A stretch of 64,000 nt of DNA from Prochlorococcus sp. AG-402-G06 (lineage in GTDB: Bacteria; Cyanobacteriota; Cyanobacteriia; PCC-6307; Cyanobiaceae): positions 1 to 64,000 of the forward strand of contig QCHR01000002.1 of assembly GCA_003277985.1 (NCBI GenBank). The letters are read 5' to 3'. A program made the translations under genes and the position numbers. Positions 41,073-49,499 of the stretch are shown here, piece by piece; within the stretch, counting starts at the first letter, position 1; every line of letters begins with the position of its first letter. The notes beneath the pieces are model-generated. The model did no database searches and was not told the DNA's origin. It worked only from the letters and a program-made list of their open reading frames with translations.

Positions 41073-41753
41073 GTTTCTACTTTTTTGTCCAAAAAATAGA
41101 GGTTCATTTTGCTTTCTCCAGGGTTCATTCTTTTTCATAACTATTGGATATTTCTCATGAGTAAAAAAATAATTTAACCAACTTCGTAAATATTTGATTT
41201 CATGGTTTTGATCAAACTTTTTTATGTCCGCTATTCTAAATTGCCTTACAAATGGCCATATAGCCCAATCAGCTAAGGTTTCTTTTGCATCAACAAGAAA
41301 CAAAGATTTACCTTCGTTTGAAAATTCTTTTAATCTGTTATTTAAAGATAAAAGTGTTTTCATGGCTTCAGCACGATGAGTTTCTGATTCTTCAATATTA
41401 AATCTAGATGCATATTTAAACCGATCCAAATGATATTTAAATACTTTATCATTTGTTTCTATAAGTCTAAATATTTCTTTTGACTTTTCATTATTTTTAT
41501 CAAAAAATAGTTCATGCATATTTGATTTTTTAATACTCCAGATCATTATTTCTAAGCTCTCATCAATTACTTTATTTAAGCTAGTCTTTAGAACAGGTAC
41601 AGTTGCTTTTTTTGAAATTTGAATTAATTCAATAGGCTTGTTCTTTAGTTCGACCTCTCGTAACTCCACTACTTGATTTGTATTTAATAAAGCCCACCTG
41701 GCTCTAATTGCGTAGGGACATCGTCTAAAGCTATATAGAATATTGTGCTTCAT
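41064..41753 (-). CDS. Glutathione S-transferase family protein
   Basis: 229 residues. The N-terminal thioredoxin-like domain begins YSFRRCPYAIRARWALL (Cys13 in the omega-class position), carries KKATVPVLK (cis-Pro loop), and an all-helical C-terminal domain follows with LADWAIWPFVRQF. Cys rather than Ser/Tyr suggests reduction of disulfides or dehydroascorbate-type reactions; the substrate is unknown. It diverges from the GIY-YIG-like gene across 152 bases with two dyads. Confidence 0.82.
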   Translation of the reverse strand: MKHNILYSFRRCPYAIRARWALLNTNQVVELREVELKNKPIELIQISKKATVPVLKTSLNKVIDESLEIMIWSIKKSNMHELFFDKNNEKSKEIFRLIETNDKVFKYHLDRFKYASRFNIEESETHRAEAMKTLLSLNNRLKEFSNEGKSLFLVDAKETLADWAIWPFVRQFRIADIKKFDQNHEIKYLRSWLNYFFTHEKYPIVMKKNEPWRKQNEPLFFGQKSRNSF

Positions 41754-41783
41754 AATTTTCCTGTTAAAATCATCTTGTGCCCT

Positions 41784-41845
41784 ATACCTAGGTATGATTA
41801 TTCAAGCCCATAAATCGTAAATAGAATATGCTTCACAAGCATATT
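41784..41845. promoter_or_regulatory. Two inverted repeats between divergent GST and GIY-YIG-like genes
   Basis: A perfect 12-bp palindrome ATACCTAGGTAT spans 41784-41795. A second dyad, AATATGCTT, CAC, AAGCATATT (9-bp arms), spans 41825-41845. They lie 31 and 72 bases from the GST start, in the shared promoter region. They are plausible operators; the second could also be a weak hairpin, but has no U-run after it. Confidence 0.4.
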
Positions 41846-41905
41846 TCTTATGATTTTCTTTGGAAATTATATTCCAATTGTTTCATTTCTTAAGAAAATA
41901 AAATT

Positions 41906-42466
41906 ATGTCAGGATTTGTTTATTTAATGAAAAATGGTGATTTATATAAGCTTGGATGTGCCACTAATTTGGAAAGTGAGACTAGTAAAATGAAACCAGG
42001 TGAAATAATTTCTTATTTCAAAACTAATGATCCCAAATCTTTTGAGGTAAGATTGTTGCGGCTTTATAAGAAAAAAAGAATTCCGGATACGAACTATTTT
42101 CGTTTGTCTGAATCAGAGGTTAATGATTGTAAAAAACATTTAGAAGGAAAAAGTAATTTTCCAAAAAGCTTAAATGATGAGTTAAGAATAGGATTAAATG
42201 GATCTTTGTTTTTTGCGAGTATAACTTTTCTGATTTCATTCCTTATTAATAAGATGTTTATATTTAGCTTTTTCCTTTCAATATTATTTGCCTCTCTACC
42301 TATGTGGTCACTTGCAATCCTTGGTAGTTTTGGCGGCTATGATACTAAAGACCTTTCACTTTTCTCGACAGCTTCTAACAGATTTAAAGGCCTTTTGATA
42401 GCTATTTCCATGATTTCAATTGCATATGTTTTATATACTTTTTCTCGCTTTTTAGTTACCTTTTAA
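41906..42466 (+). CDS. GIY-YIG-like domain fused to membrane helices
   Basis: 186 residues. The first about 80 follow the T5orf172/MUG113 branch of the GIY-YIG nuclease fold: SGFVYLMKNGDLYKLGCATNL, then RLLRLYKKKRIPDTNYFRLSE. The Tyr-x-x-Gly core is partly kept, but nuclease activity is unproven. The C-terminal half has about three hydrophobic segments (roughly 96-113, 115-133, 160-182). A membrane-tethered GIY-YIG-like protein is unusual. It is followed by another small membrane protein gene. Confidence 0.65.
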   Translation: MSGFVYLMKNGDLYKLGCATNLESETSKMKPGEIISYFKTNDPKSFEVRLLRLYKKKRIPDTNYFRLSESEVNDCKKHLEGKSNFPKSLNDELRIGLNGSLFFASITFLISFLINKMFIFSFFLSILFASLPMWSLAILGSFGGYDTKDLSLFSTASNRFKGLLIAISMISIAYVLYTFSRFLVTF

Positions 42467-42570
42467 CCTAAACAATCATTTTCTACTTCCATACATAAAA
42501 TTTATAACTTCTTGCTTAATTATCTAATATTAGCTATAAATATACATAATAGGTAAAGACCTTCGCGAGA

Positions 42571-42825
42571 ATGAACATTTCTGATTATCTTCAATTCTTA
42601 GAACCAATACAAGAACAGCTTAATAAGTTTTACTCAATCGCCTCTTTGGCCCTTACTGTTTTAATTTGTTTATGGCTATTTAATTTTATAGTTGGTCTCA
42701 TACAAAGAACGTATTCAGTAGGTAAAGCTATAGGAAGTTTTTATAGAAATTATTTTCATAAGTATCTCCGTAAGGCAATTCTGGGAGTGTTGAATACATT
42801 TAAGAAAACCAGTAACCCTATTTAA
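42571..42825 (+). CDS. Small single-span membrane protein, unknown
   Basis: 84 residues with one clear hydrophobic segment (about 22-43, SIASLALTVLICLWLFNFIVG) and a basic C-terminal tail (RNYFHKYLRKAILGVLNTFKK). It is not recognised. The ATG at 42571 follows a short intergenic gap. Small membrane proteins of this sort are common in picocyanobacteria but largely uncharacterised. Confidence 0.55.
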   Translation: MNISDYLQFLEPIQEQLNKFYSIASLALTVLICLWLFNFIVGLIQRTYSVGKAIGSFYRNYFHKYLRKAILGVLNTFKKTSNPI

Positions 42826-42843
42826 AAATATAACGTTTTTCTT

Positions 42844-43557
42844 CTAAATGGTTTTTTCAAGTTGACAATTTAGTGCGATTTCAAAAGGAACAGAACTGTT
42901 TGGTAAATCCAGTAAATTTGAACAAATAGTTGCAATATCATTTGTCTGTATCATGTCTTCTTTGGGAAAATGATTTATTTCTTTTGCCATATCTGTATTT
43001 ACCCAGCCTGGGCAAATGGCTGTAACTCTAATACCTTTTTCCCATCCTTCATTTCTCATGGTTTGGCATAAGCTCATTAAGGCGAATTTACTCATTGAAT
43101 AGCTAGCCAAGTTACCCTTTGATCGTTTTCCACTCATTGATACCATTACAATAATTCGGGCTGAATTACTAATGGATAAATACTTCCAAGCATTTTTTGT
43201 TAATATCCATGGTCCCATCACATTAACTTTCCATAGGTCTTCAATATCTTTCACTTCATCATCATTAAATAATAAACTTGTTCTTTTAAATATCCCAGCA
43301 CAATGAATAATAGTATCAATACCTTTAAAAGTTTCGACTGTTTTCTCTACCCATTTTTTTGACGACTTTTGATCAGTTGCATCATAGTGGTGAACTAAGA
43401 AATTATCTTCATTTTTTGATCTTGGATCTAAGGGAGTATTGATTAAATCTTTTATTTTTCTTACTCCCAAGCTTAATGAATGACCTTCTTTAAGTAATTT
43501 TAATGCTATTGCTTTACCTATACCTCTACTTGCACCAGTTATAATTATTTTTCTCAT
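42844..43557 (-). CDS. Short-chain dehydrogenase/reductase
   Basis: 237-residue NAD(P)-dependent oxidoreductase of the classical SDR type: TGASRGIGKAIA (8-19) binds the nucleotide, HCAGIF follows, and SYSMSKFALM (YxxxK) is the catalytic part. It is the last gene of a three-gene minus-strand unit: its ATG overlaps the lycopene cyclase TGA by four bases (ATGA, 43554-43557). This suggests a role linked to pigments, but the substrate is not shown. Confidence 0.85.
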   Translation of the reverse strand: MRKIIITGASRGIGKAIALKLLKEGHSLSLGVRKIKDLINTPLDPRSKNEDNFLVHHYDATDQKSSKKWVEKTVETFKGIDTIIHCAGIFKRTSLLFNDDEVKDIEDLWKVNVMGPWILTKNAWKYLSISNSARIIVMVSMSGKRSKGNLASYSMSKFALMSLCQTMRNEGWEKGIRVTAICPGWVNTDMAKEINHFPKEDMIQTNDIATICSNLLDLPNSSVPFEIALNCQLEKTI

Positions 43558-44840
43558 TTATTATTAACTATTAATGCTTTAATCAACAAATTAAATTCTC
43601 TGCCATGCATATTTATTAAGCCTTGTTTGATAGTCCAGGGTGATTTCCTAAACATCTTCCACATTGCGGATATTAGTTCTTTAAGGCTAAGTGTATTTGT
43701 AAGGAATCCATACCATTGGTTGTTAGGTAAACTGAAAAATTCTACAAAAAATCCTCTTAGCAACTTCTCTTCGAATCGCATCAATTTTTCTAATCCAAAT
43801 TTATAAATAGCTTGTTTTCTTCTGAGTTCTGATGGCCATAAAGCTTGCCAACCTTTCTTTGCTAATGAAGCTGAGGATGCTTTTGGGTCTTTCATTGCTA
43901 ATGAAAGAGTTTTGGCAACTTTAGGAGCTCTTCTTAAAAGACTGCCAACCATGTATCCCGATGCGGGATGTACCATTCCAGCAGAACCGCCAAATCCAAG
44001 GATCGGCTGTGTTAGGTCAGGGATAGGCATGTTCATTGGCAGATATGAACCATGCTCTTCATGTTCAAGACTTTTTATTTCTATACCCCGAGTTTGTAAT
44101 CTTTTTTCCAGTCTTCTTTTTAACTCATCTAGAGAGACTGGAGGAAATAGACCTAAGGATGTTTCTTCTAAGAAAAACTTTCCATCTCCCATATCCATAG
44201 CGTACAAAAATGTTGGAGCTTCTTTTCTCTCCTCTTGATTCAAATGATCGCAGCGATAATCCATTAGAACAAATTGATTTTTCTCGACAGGGGGTGCGTT
44301 GAACTCCCCTACGATCCCGTAACAAGTTTGCACGGCTACTGGTCCTTGGTTAGGAGATTTAATAAAAACAGGTTTATAGCCGGTTGCGTCAATTACCAAA
44401 CGAGCATTAAGTTCCTTTCCATTAGATGTTTTAACCGTGCTGATTAATTCATTTGTTTCTAAGTTGATTGCTGAACCTTTATGCCACTCTATTTCAGCCT
44501 TATTGCATTGCGCTAACCAATAAGCTTGTAATTTATTTTTATCAAAAAGCCCATAATCTCTATTATGCTTCGTAACTTGATTTTTTTTTGAATTTGGATC
44601 CTTGTCACCCTCTCCAAAATAACTAATGGTGTCTACCCATCTATGTTCAAGCAAATGACTTAGCCCAAGCTCGTCAACCTCTTCACCCCAAATTCCATAT
44701 GTGAAGGGCCAAGGTTCCTCTGGCGATTGTTCCGATAAGATTTCAACATTTAAGTTTTCACTCGCCAATGCTGCTGCTATTGATAAAGCGCCTGGGCCGG
44801 AGCCTAGTACTAAAGCATCTTTTAATGCACTTGTACTCAT
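43554..44840 (-). CDS. crtL: Lycopene cyclase (probably beta type)
   Basis: FAD/NAD-binding enzyme that cyclises the ends of lycopene for carotenes and zeaxanthin. The 428 residues begin with a dinucleotide-binding VLGSGPGALSIAAAL (10-24), then the lycopene-cyclase signature FTYGIWGEEVDELGL, and GSAGMVHPASGYMVGSLLRRA in the C-terminal half. Beta is more likely than epsilon, but Prochlorococcus has both and this cannot be settled by eye. Both ends have ATGA overlaps: with the SDR downstream and with a small ORF upstream. Confidence 0.88.
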   Translation of the reverse strand: MSTSALKDALVLGSGPGALSIAAALASENLNVEILSEQSPEEPWPFTYGIWGEEVDELGLSHLLEHRWVDTISYFGEGDKDPNSKKNQVTKHNRDYGLFDKNKLQAYWLAQCNKAEIEWHKGSAINLETNELISTVKTSNGKELNARLVIDATGYKPVFIKSPNQGPVAVQTCYGIVGEFNAPPVEKNQFVLMDYRCDHLNQEERKEAPTFLYAMDMGDGKFFLEETSLGLFPPVSLDELKRRLEKRLQTRGIEIKSLEHEEHGSYLPMNMPIPDLTQPILGFGGSAGMVHPASGYMVGSLLRRAPKVAKTLSLAMKDPKASSASLAKKGWQALWPSELRRKQAIYKFGLEKLMRFEEKLLRGFFVEFFSLPNNQWYGFLTNTLSLKELISAMWKMFRKSPWTIKQGLINMHGREFNLLIKALIVNNK

Positions 44841-44994
44841 GGCTTCCCTTGAGGAATATAGCTTTTCCCTTTTACTTGGAGTCGAAAAATAGGATTTGAT
44901 TTCTTAGAATAAAATTTAGTTATTTGATCGCCTTCCTGGAATACCACTTTAAAACACCATTGCCTTTAGAATCAACAATAGCTCGCGATGGCAT
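44837..44994 (-). CDS. Small 52-aa protein upstream of crtL, split between two frames
   Basis: Not recognised. An ATG at 44994 opens a frame reading MPSRAIVDSKGNGVLK, then running off after 8 more codons to TAA (44920-44922). The -1 frame continues instead VVFQEGDQITKFYSKK ... YIPQGKP to a TGA at 44837-44839 that overlaps the crtL ATG (ATGA). The two halves join at T TTA AAG (44947-44953), a canonical X-XXY-YYZ slippery heptamer in the zero frame; -1 slippage would give a 52-residue basic protein. Alternatives: a one-base deletion in a T/A run, or independent translation from the GTG at 44947. The ATGA coupling supports a real gene here. Confidence 0.5.
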
Positions 44995-45144
44995 TAACAA
45001 TGAATTGTATTAATGTTTTTTATTAACTTAATGATTTTATTTTGTTTTTAAGTATGTATAAAGAGTTTTTGATTGAAAATTGAAATAATAAACATTTTAA
45101 TTTAATTTTATTCCAAAATCATTTAATAAAAACTTGAAAAAATT

Positions 45145-46167
45145 ATGAAAGAAAAATCAAGTATTTCAAAAAAAGATAAACCTTTAACTATTTTTATAAC
45201 AGGTGGTTCATCAGGTATTGGGTATCAAGCAGTATTAAAATTAATTTCCCTTGGTCATAATATAATTTTACCTTGTAAAAATATAGACAGAGCAAATCAA
45301 GTATTGACTAATATATTTAATCAATTTCCAGTTGAATTATCCAAGAAAGGTGAGATTTATACTCCTATAATGGATCTTTCTGATTTTAAAAGTATTAACT
45401 TGCTTTGCTCTGAACTTAATAGAAAAGGAGTGAAAATTGATGTTTTAATTTTGAATGCTGGTCTTCAATATACAGGATCAAAAATACCTAGAATGTCAAC
45501 TCAGGGGATTGAATTAACATTTGCTGTCAATCATTTAGCACATTTCTATCTGACACAAAAGATTTTACCTTTAATTGATATGAAAAATGATCCGAAAATA
45601 ATTATTACTTCTTCAGAAGTTCATAATCCAAAAAGTGGTGGAGGTAAAGTAGGTGCAAAGGCAAGCTTGGGTAACTTAAAAGGATTAGAATCTGGTGTAG
45701 GTTTTGAAATGATTGATGGAAATAATTTTAATGCTGATAAAGCATATAAAGATAGTAAATTATGTAATATTCTTTTTGCAAGAAAGTTAAGTAATGAATT
45801 GGTGAGTAAGAAATCATCTATACCAGTTATTGCATGGGCTCCAGGCTTGGTTATCTCTAGAGATAATCAGGGATTTTTTAGGTATAGCAGAAAATATAAT
45901 CAATTTGGACAAATATTATTTGCTTTTATAGCTAGAGATATTTTACGTATAACCACATCAAATAAAAAAGCAGGTTTACTTTTAAGTAATCTAGCTTGTT
46001 TATGTAAATATAGAAAACCTGGTTTCAATTACTATAGTAATAAAATTATTTCATCAGGTAAATTTATTTTTGAAAAAAGTGATATAAGTCATGATGCACA
46101 AAGAGAAGATTTATCTGATAATTTATGGGAGTTATCTAAATCTTTAATAGATAAGATACGAAGATAA
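45145..46167 (+). CDS. Protochlorophyllide reductase-like SDR
   Basis: 340 residues, ATG start, of the POR-like SDR group: ITGGSSGIGYQAVLKL (19-34), LNAGLQ, FAVNHLAHFYLTQK, and the catalytic YxxxK in KAYKDSKLCNILF (Tyr about 203). Genuine light-dependent POR carries extra conserved Cys residues that I do not clearly see here, so chlorophyll precursor reduction is not claimed. The gene is AT-rich compared with crtL. Function unknown. Confidence 0.75.
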   Translation: MKEKSSISKKDKPLTIFITGGSSGIGYQAVLKLISLGHNIILPCKNIDRANQVLTNIFNQFPVELSKKGEIYTPIMDLSDFKSINLLCSELNRKGVKIDVLILNAGLQYTGSKIPRMSTQGIELTFAVNHLAHFYLTQKILPLIDMKNDPKIIITSSEVHNPKSGGGKVGAKASLGNLKGLESGVGFEMIDGNNFNADKAYKDSKLCNILFARKLSNELVSKKSSIPVIAWAPGLVISRDNQGFFRYSRKYNQFGQILFAFIARDILRITTSNKKAGLLLSNLACLCKYRKPGFNYYSNKIISSGKFIFEKSDISHDAQREDLSDNLWELSKSLIDKIRR

Positions 46168-46174
46168 ATACCTC

Positions 46175-47191
46175 TTATTTATTTACATGAATAGTTTGGG
46201 TTGGATATGCAAAGTTAATATTTTCATTTTGGAACTTCTTCATTATTTCTAGATTAATTTCTTGCTGAGCTGTCATCGCTTGTAGGTAATCACTTGTGGG
46301 AATGTAATAGACAAGTTCAAAATCAAGACTGCTATTTGCGAATTCGATAAAATGACATCGGTCGAAGATCGCATTTTCAGTTTTGTCAACGATATTTTTT
46401 ATCATCATAGGTATGCTTTTTGTTTGTTCATAGGTAGTTTCATAGACCACACCTAATTTATGGACCAGCCTTCTTTTCTTCATCTCAGCATAATTTGATA
46501 TTACTCCATTTGTGAGTCTGCTATTGCTCATTACTATTGCTTCTCCGTTAATACTTCTTAAGCGTGTGGACCTGACACCTACACTCTCAACTTTTGCCCA
46601 GATCCCATCAATATGAATAAATTGTCCACTTTGAAATGGTTTATCTAGGAGGATAGTTATGTACTCGAAGAACTCTTGAACTGGCTCCTTTAAGGCTAGT
46701 CCAGCTCCTATGCCTCCTGCACTTAGAAGAGCCCAAATGGCTGCCATTTGGACACCCATGTTTTGAAGATAAAAGATAACTCCTAGACTCCAAACAGATG
46801 CCCCAACCATTGGACTAAGTGAACGAATCATTTCACTGATAGATTGATCATTGATTTTGCTTGCCCACCTTTGTATTATTTTTAAGAACACCCTATTTAC
46901 AAATCTGACAATATAAATAAGACATAGAAACTTACTAATACCAATTAATGTTTTATCTACTATTCCACCAATGAGTAAGACTTTCCATGCAACTATGAAA
47001 CTTAAGATAAATCCTAAAGGTTTAATAGTCTCAATTAAAAGAGTAGCTATGTAGTCATCAGTTTTGCTTTGTGTTGCAGAGGTTATTCTTCTAAGAACTT
47101 TTTTTAAGATTTTTGGACTTACGAGGGAAAAAATGGAACCAACCAAAAAAGTAAGTAAAGAAATAATTATGTTTTTATAAAAATCATCCAT
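46175..47191 (-). CDS. Small-conductance mechanosensitive channel (MscS family)
   Basis: 338 residues: about four N-terminal hydrophobic segments, the pore-lining helix region GAGLALKEPVQEFFEYI near 160-180, and a beta-rich vestibule with FIHIDGIWAKVESVGVRSTR and VMSNSRLTNGVISNYA. Opens under membrane tension to release osmolytes after hypo-osmotic shock. It lies in the same 20-kb block as the compatible-solute-like genes at 49.5-53.6 kb, but on its own transcription unit. Confidence 0.88.
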   Translation of the reverse strand: MDDFYKNIIISLLTFLVGSIFSLVSPKILKKVLRRITSATQSKTDDYIATLLIETIKPLGFILSFIVAWKVLLIGGIVDKTLIGISKFLCLIYIVRFVNRVFLKIIQRWASKINDQSISEMIRSLSPMVGASVWSLGVIFYLQNMGVQMAAIWALLSAGGIGAGLALKEPVQEFFEYITILLDKPFQSGQFIHIDGIWAKVESVGVRSTRLRSINGEAIVMSNSRLTNGVISNYAEMKKRRLVHKLGVVYETTYEQTKSIPMMIKNIVDKTENAIFDRCHFIEFANSSLDFELVYYIPTSDYLQAMTAQQEINLEIMKKFQNENINFAYPTQTIHVNK

Positions 47192-47256
47192 TTTGTCAGA
47201 TTACTTTTCTTCAGACTGCCTGAAAAAAATCATTTGTCTAGATATGTTCTAATTAT

Positions 47257-47865
47257 TTAATTTGAAAATGAATTTTTTAATATTTTACTAACCTCCCTAA
47301 ATTCTTCTCTATTAGAGGTCTTACATAATTCACAAATTAGACTTTCAGTCGTGGATGCAACCGCACCAGATGATATCAGCCTTAAAAATGCTGTATCATT
47401 ATCTATTTTATTCCTACTTCCAATAGCATCTCTTGGGATTAGTATGTTGAGCCCTTTGTTTAAAAGATCAATTGATGTCTGAAGAATACATATATGACTC
47501 TCAATTCCACAAACTATTATATTTTTAAATTTATATTCATTTATATAATTTATAAAGTTCTTATTTTTACTACAGCTAAATTCCATCTTTTCAAATTTAG
47601 GATATTCATTATTCTTTATAATTGACTCTAGAGTCTTCCCAAGCTTCAATGGATTTTGTTCCGTTATGGCGATACGAACATTAAGTAAATTGCATGCATC
47701 GATAAGTTTTTTTATATTAAATATTAATAATTTATTGTTGTTAATACTGTTTATAAGCTTTTGTTGCACATCTACTATAAGTAGTAATGTTTCATCCTCT
47801 AATAATATTTTGCTATTATTATTAATCTTGCTTGGTGTGGGATTATTCCTTGAAGATTGATCCAT
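47257..47865 (-). CDS. Isochorismatase-like cysteine hydrolase
   Basis: 202 residues. The fold's Asp (LLIVDVQQKLI), a Lys/Glu region (ITEQNPLKLG) and the catalytic Cys in VCGIESHICILQTSIDLL (about 117-134) are visible; a cis-peptide is expected before GIESHI. Such enzymes hydrolyse nicotinamide, isochorismate or related amides; the substrate cannot be read from the sequence. Very AT-rich with many Asn/Ile/Lys. Confidence 0.82.
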   Translation of the reverse strand: MDQSSRNNPTPSKINNNSKILLEDETLLLIVDVQQKLINSINNNKLLIFNIKKLIDACNLLNVRIAITEQNPLKLGKTLESIIKNNEYPKFEKMEFSCSKNKNFINYINEYKFKNIIVCGIESHICILQTSIDLLNKGLNILIPRDAIGSRNKIDNDTAFLRLISSGAVASTTESLICELCKTSNREEFREVSKILKNSFSN

Positions 47866-48007
47866 TTTAGAATTTCTTTATTTTTGTTTAAATATAAATC
47901 ATCTAATTAACTTAGACATTATTTCTATCGAAAGCACTACCTTGGATCATTCCCCTTGTTGCATGCTGTTCTCATTACGCTAAACTATTGAGAAAATAAA
48001 GCTTATA

Positions 48008-48466
48008 TTGATTTCTCCTGCTTCCTATCGCACTCATCCTTCCCCTTTTGAATCTGGTCTTCGTTCAGATGGTAAAAGAATGACCCCTCAAAGGAAAAAA
48101 GTTCTTTCTTTGTTTGAGGAGATTGGCTCTGGAATTCATCTCAGTGCGGAAGAGGTACATTCCAAATTGACAATTTCTGGGGAGAAGGTTTCTCTTGCGA
48201 CTATTTACAGAACTTTAAGACTTTTGGTCAAGATGACCTTCCTTAATGAACTTGACTTGAGTGAGGGAGGGAATAGGTTCGAATTGCTTAGTCATGATCA
48301 CCCAGATCACCATCATTTGATTTGTATTCGTTGTGGTAGAACAGAAGAGTTTGAGAATAAGGATGTTATTAATGCTGGTAAAGCAGCAGCTAAAAACTTC
48401 GGATTTAAATTATTGGAGTCATCTTTAAACGTAAGAGCATTATGTCCAAAGTGTTTTAACAAATAA
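48008..48466 (+). CDS. Fur-family metalloregulator
   Basis: 152 residues from a TTG at 48008. The winged-helix domain has RMTPQRKKVLSLFEE and SLATIYRTLRLLVKM, the dimerisation/metal domain has HDHPDHHHLICIRCGRTEEF and a C-terminal CPKC, giving two CxxC zinc sites. It is a sensor of Fe, Zn or peroxide (Fur/Zur/PerR); which one is not decided by the visible motifs. Its targets might include the Mn/Zn transporter at 8-11 kb, which is inference only. Confidence 0.87.
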   Translation: MISPASYRTHPSPFESGLRSDGKRMTPQRKKVLSLFEEIGSGIHLSAEEVHSKLTISGEKVSLATIYRTLRLLVKMTFLNELDLSEGGNRFELLSHDHPDHHHLICIRCGRTEEFENKDVINAGKAAAKNFGFKLLESSLNVRALCPKCFNK

Positions 48467-48476
48467 ACTTTATTGA

Positions 48477-49421
48477 TTAATTTAATTCTCCACCACAGCT
48501 TGAACCAGCTCCAGCAGTACAGCCAAAACAATGATTTCCTATTGAAATAGGATTATTATTTAAAGATACAAGTGGAATCAATAGATCATCCAAATGCTTA
48601 ACGATTCCTTTTCTCTTCATTCCAAGTTGTTGGTTGAAATCACAATCATATAAATACCCTCTCCAGTCAACACTAAGAGTTGTTCTACACATTACTGAGT
48701 TGAGATTTGCTGGGTTATGATTATCTTTAAGTAGTTTATTATACTCTTCTAGTTTCCCAATTACCTTTAAATAGTTTTCATATCTATTAATTGGCATATT
48801 AGCTAAAACAAATAAATTAGAGAAGAAAATACCATACCTATCTTTTAGTTCACGTCTATAAGTATCTTCTAATTCTTTCTGGGATGGTGGAAGTTGTGGA
48901 CCACTTGGGTTATAGACTAGATTCAAAGGTAGACCTTTATCTTTTATGCCATAACCGAGAGAATTAAGTTGTTTAAGAGCTAATAAACTTTTTTCAAAAA
49001 CACCATTTCCTCGTTGTTTGTCTACATTGTCTTCGAGATAACAAGGCAGTGATGCAGTTATTTGTACTTTATTTGAGGCTAAAAAACTTGCTAAATTTTC
49101 ATAACCTGGTTCTGTAAGGATTGTTAAATTACATCTGTCCATTACTTCAACATTAAGTCTGCGTACTTCTTCCACTAATTGTTTAAACTTAGGATGAAGT
49201 TCAGGGGCCCCTCCAGTAATATCTAGAAGCTTTATATTGTTTGCTTTTATAACTTTAGGTATAAGTTTTATGACTTCATCACTCATCATTTCTGTTCTGC
49301 TTGGACTAGAATTAACATGACAATGACTGCATGCTTGGTTACATTTATAACCTATATTTATTTGCAAAGTATCAAGATAATCTCTCTTGATTTTTGGGAA
49401 TTTTGTTTTATTTATCTCCAT
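48477..49421 (-). CDS. ArsS-like radical SAM protein
   Basis: 314 residues. The radical-SAM cluster is Cys27, Cys31, Cys34 (CNQACSHC), followed by a TGGAPELHP GGE-type motif, and the C-terminal part has DCDFNQQLGM and the signature CFGCTAGAGSSCGG for auxiliary cluster ligands, as in arsenosugar biosynthesis protein ArsS (DUF3641). Members make arsenosugars from dimethylarsenite; no ArsM methyltransferase is in this window. It is downstream of the phosphatase gene on the same strand (78 bp apart). Confidence 0.82.
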   Translation of the reverse strand: MEINKTKFPKIKRDYLDTLQINIGYKCNQACSHCHVNSSPSRTEMMSDEVIKLIPKVIKANNIKLLDITGGAPELHPKFKQLVEEVRRLNVEVMDRCNLTILTEPGYENLASFLASNKVQITASLPCYLEDNVDKQRGNGVFEKSLLALKQLNSLGYGIKDKGLPLNLVYNPSGPQLPPSQKELEDTYRRELKDRYGIFFSNLFVLANMPINRYENYLKVIGKLEEYNKLLKDNHNPANLNSVMCRTTLSVDWRGYLYDCDFNQQLGMKRKGIVKHLDDLLIPLVSLNNNPISIGNHCFGCTAGAGSSCGGELN

Positions 49422-49499
49422 AGAAGTCTATATATAGATTGCATTATAGTTGAAATGTTTATTTAAATGAGTTCATTTTATAATTTTTTTATTGAAAAG

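Noticed and set aside
43912-44238. 108-codon frame antisense to lycopene cyclase
   Set aside because: Shadow; crtL has clear FAD and cyclase motifs throughout this stretch.
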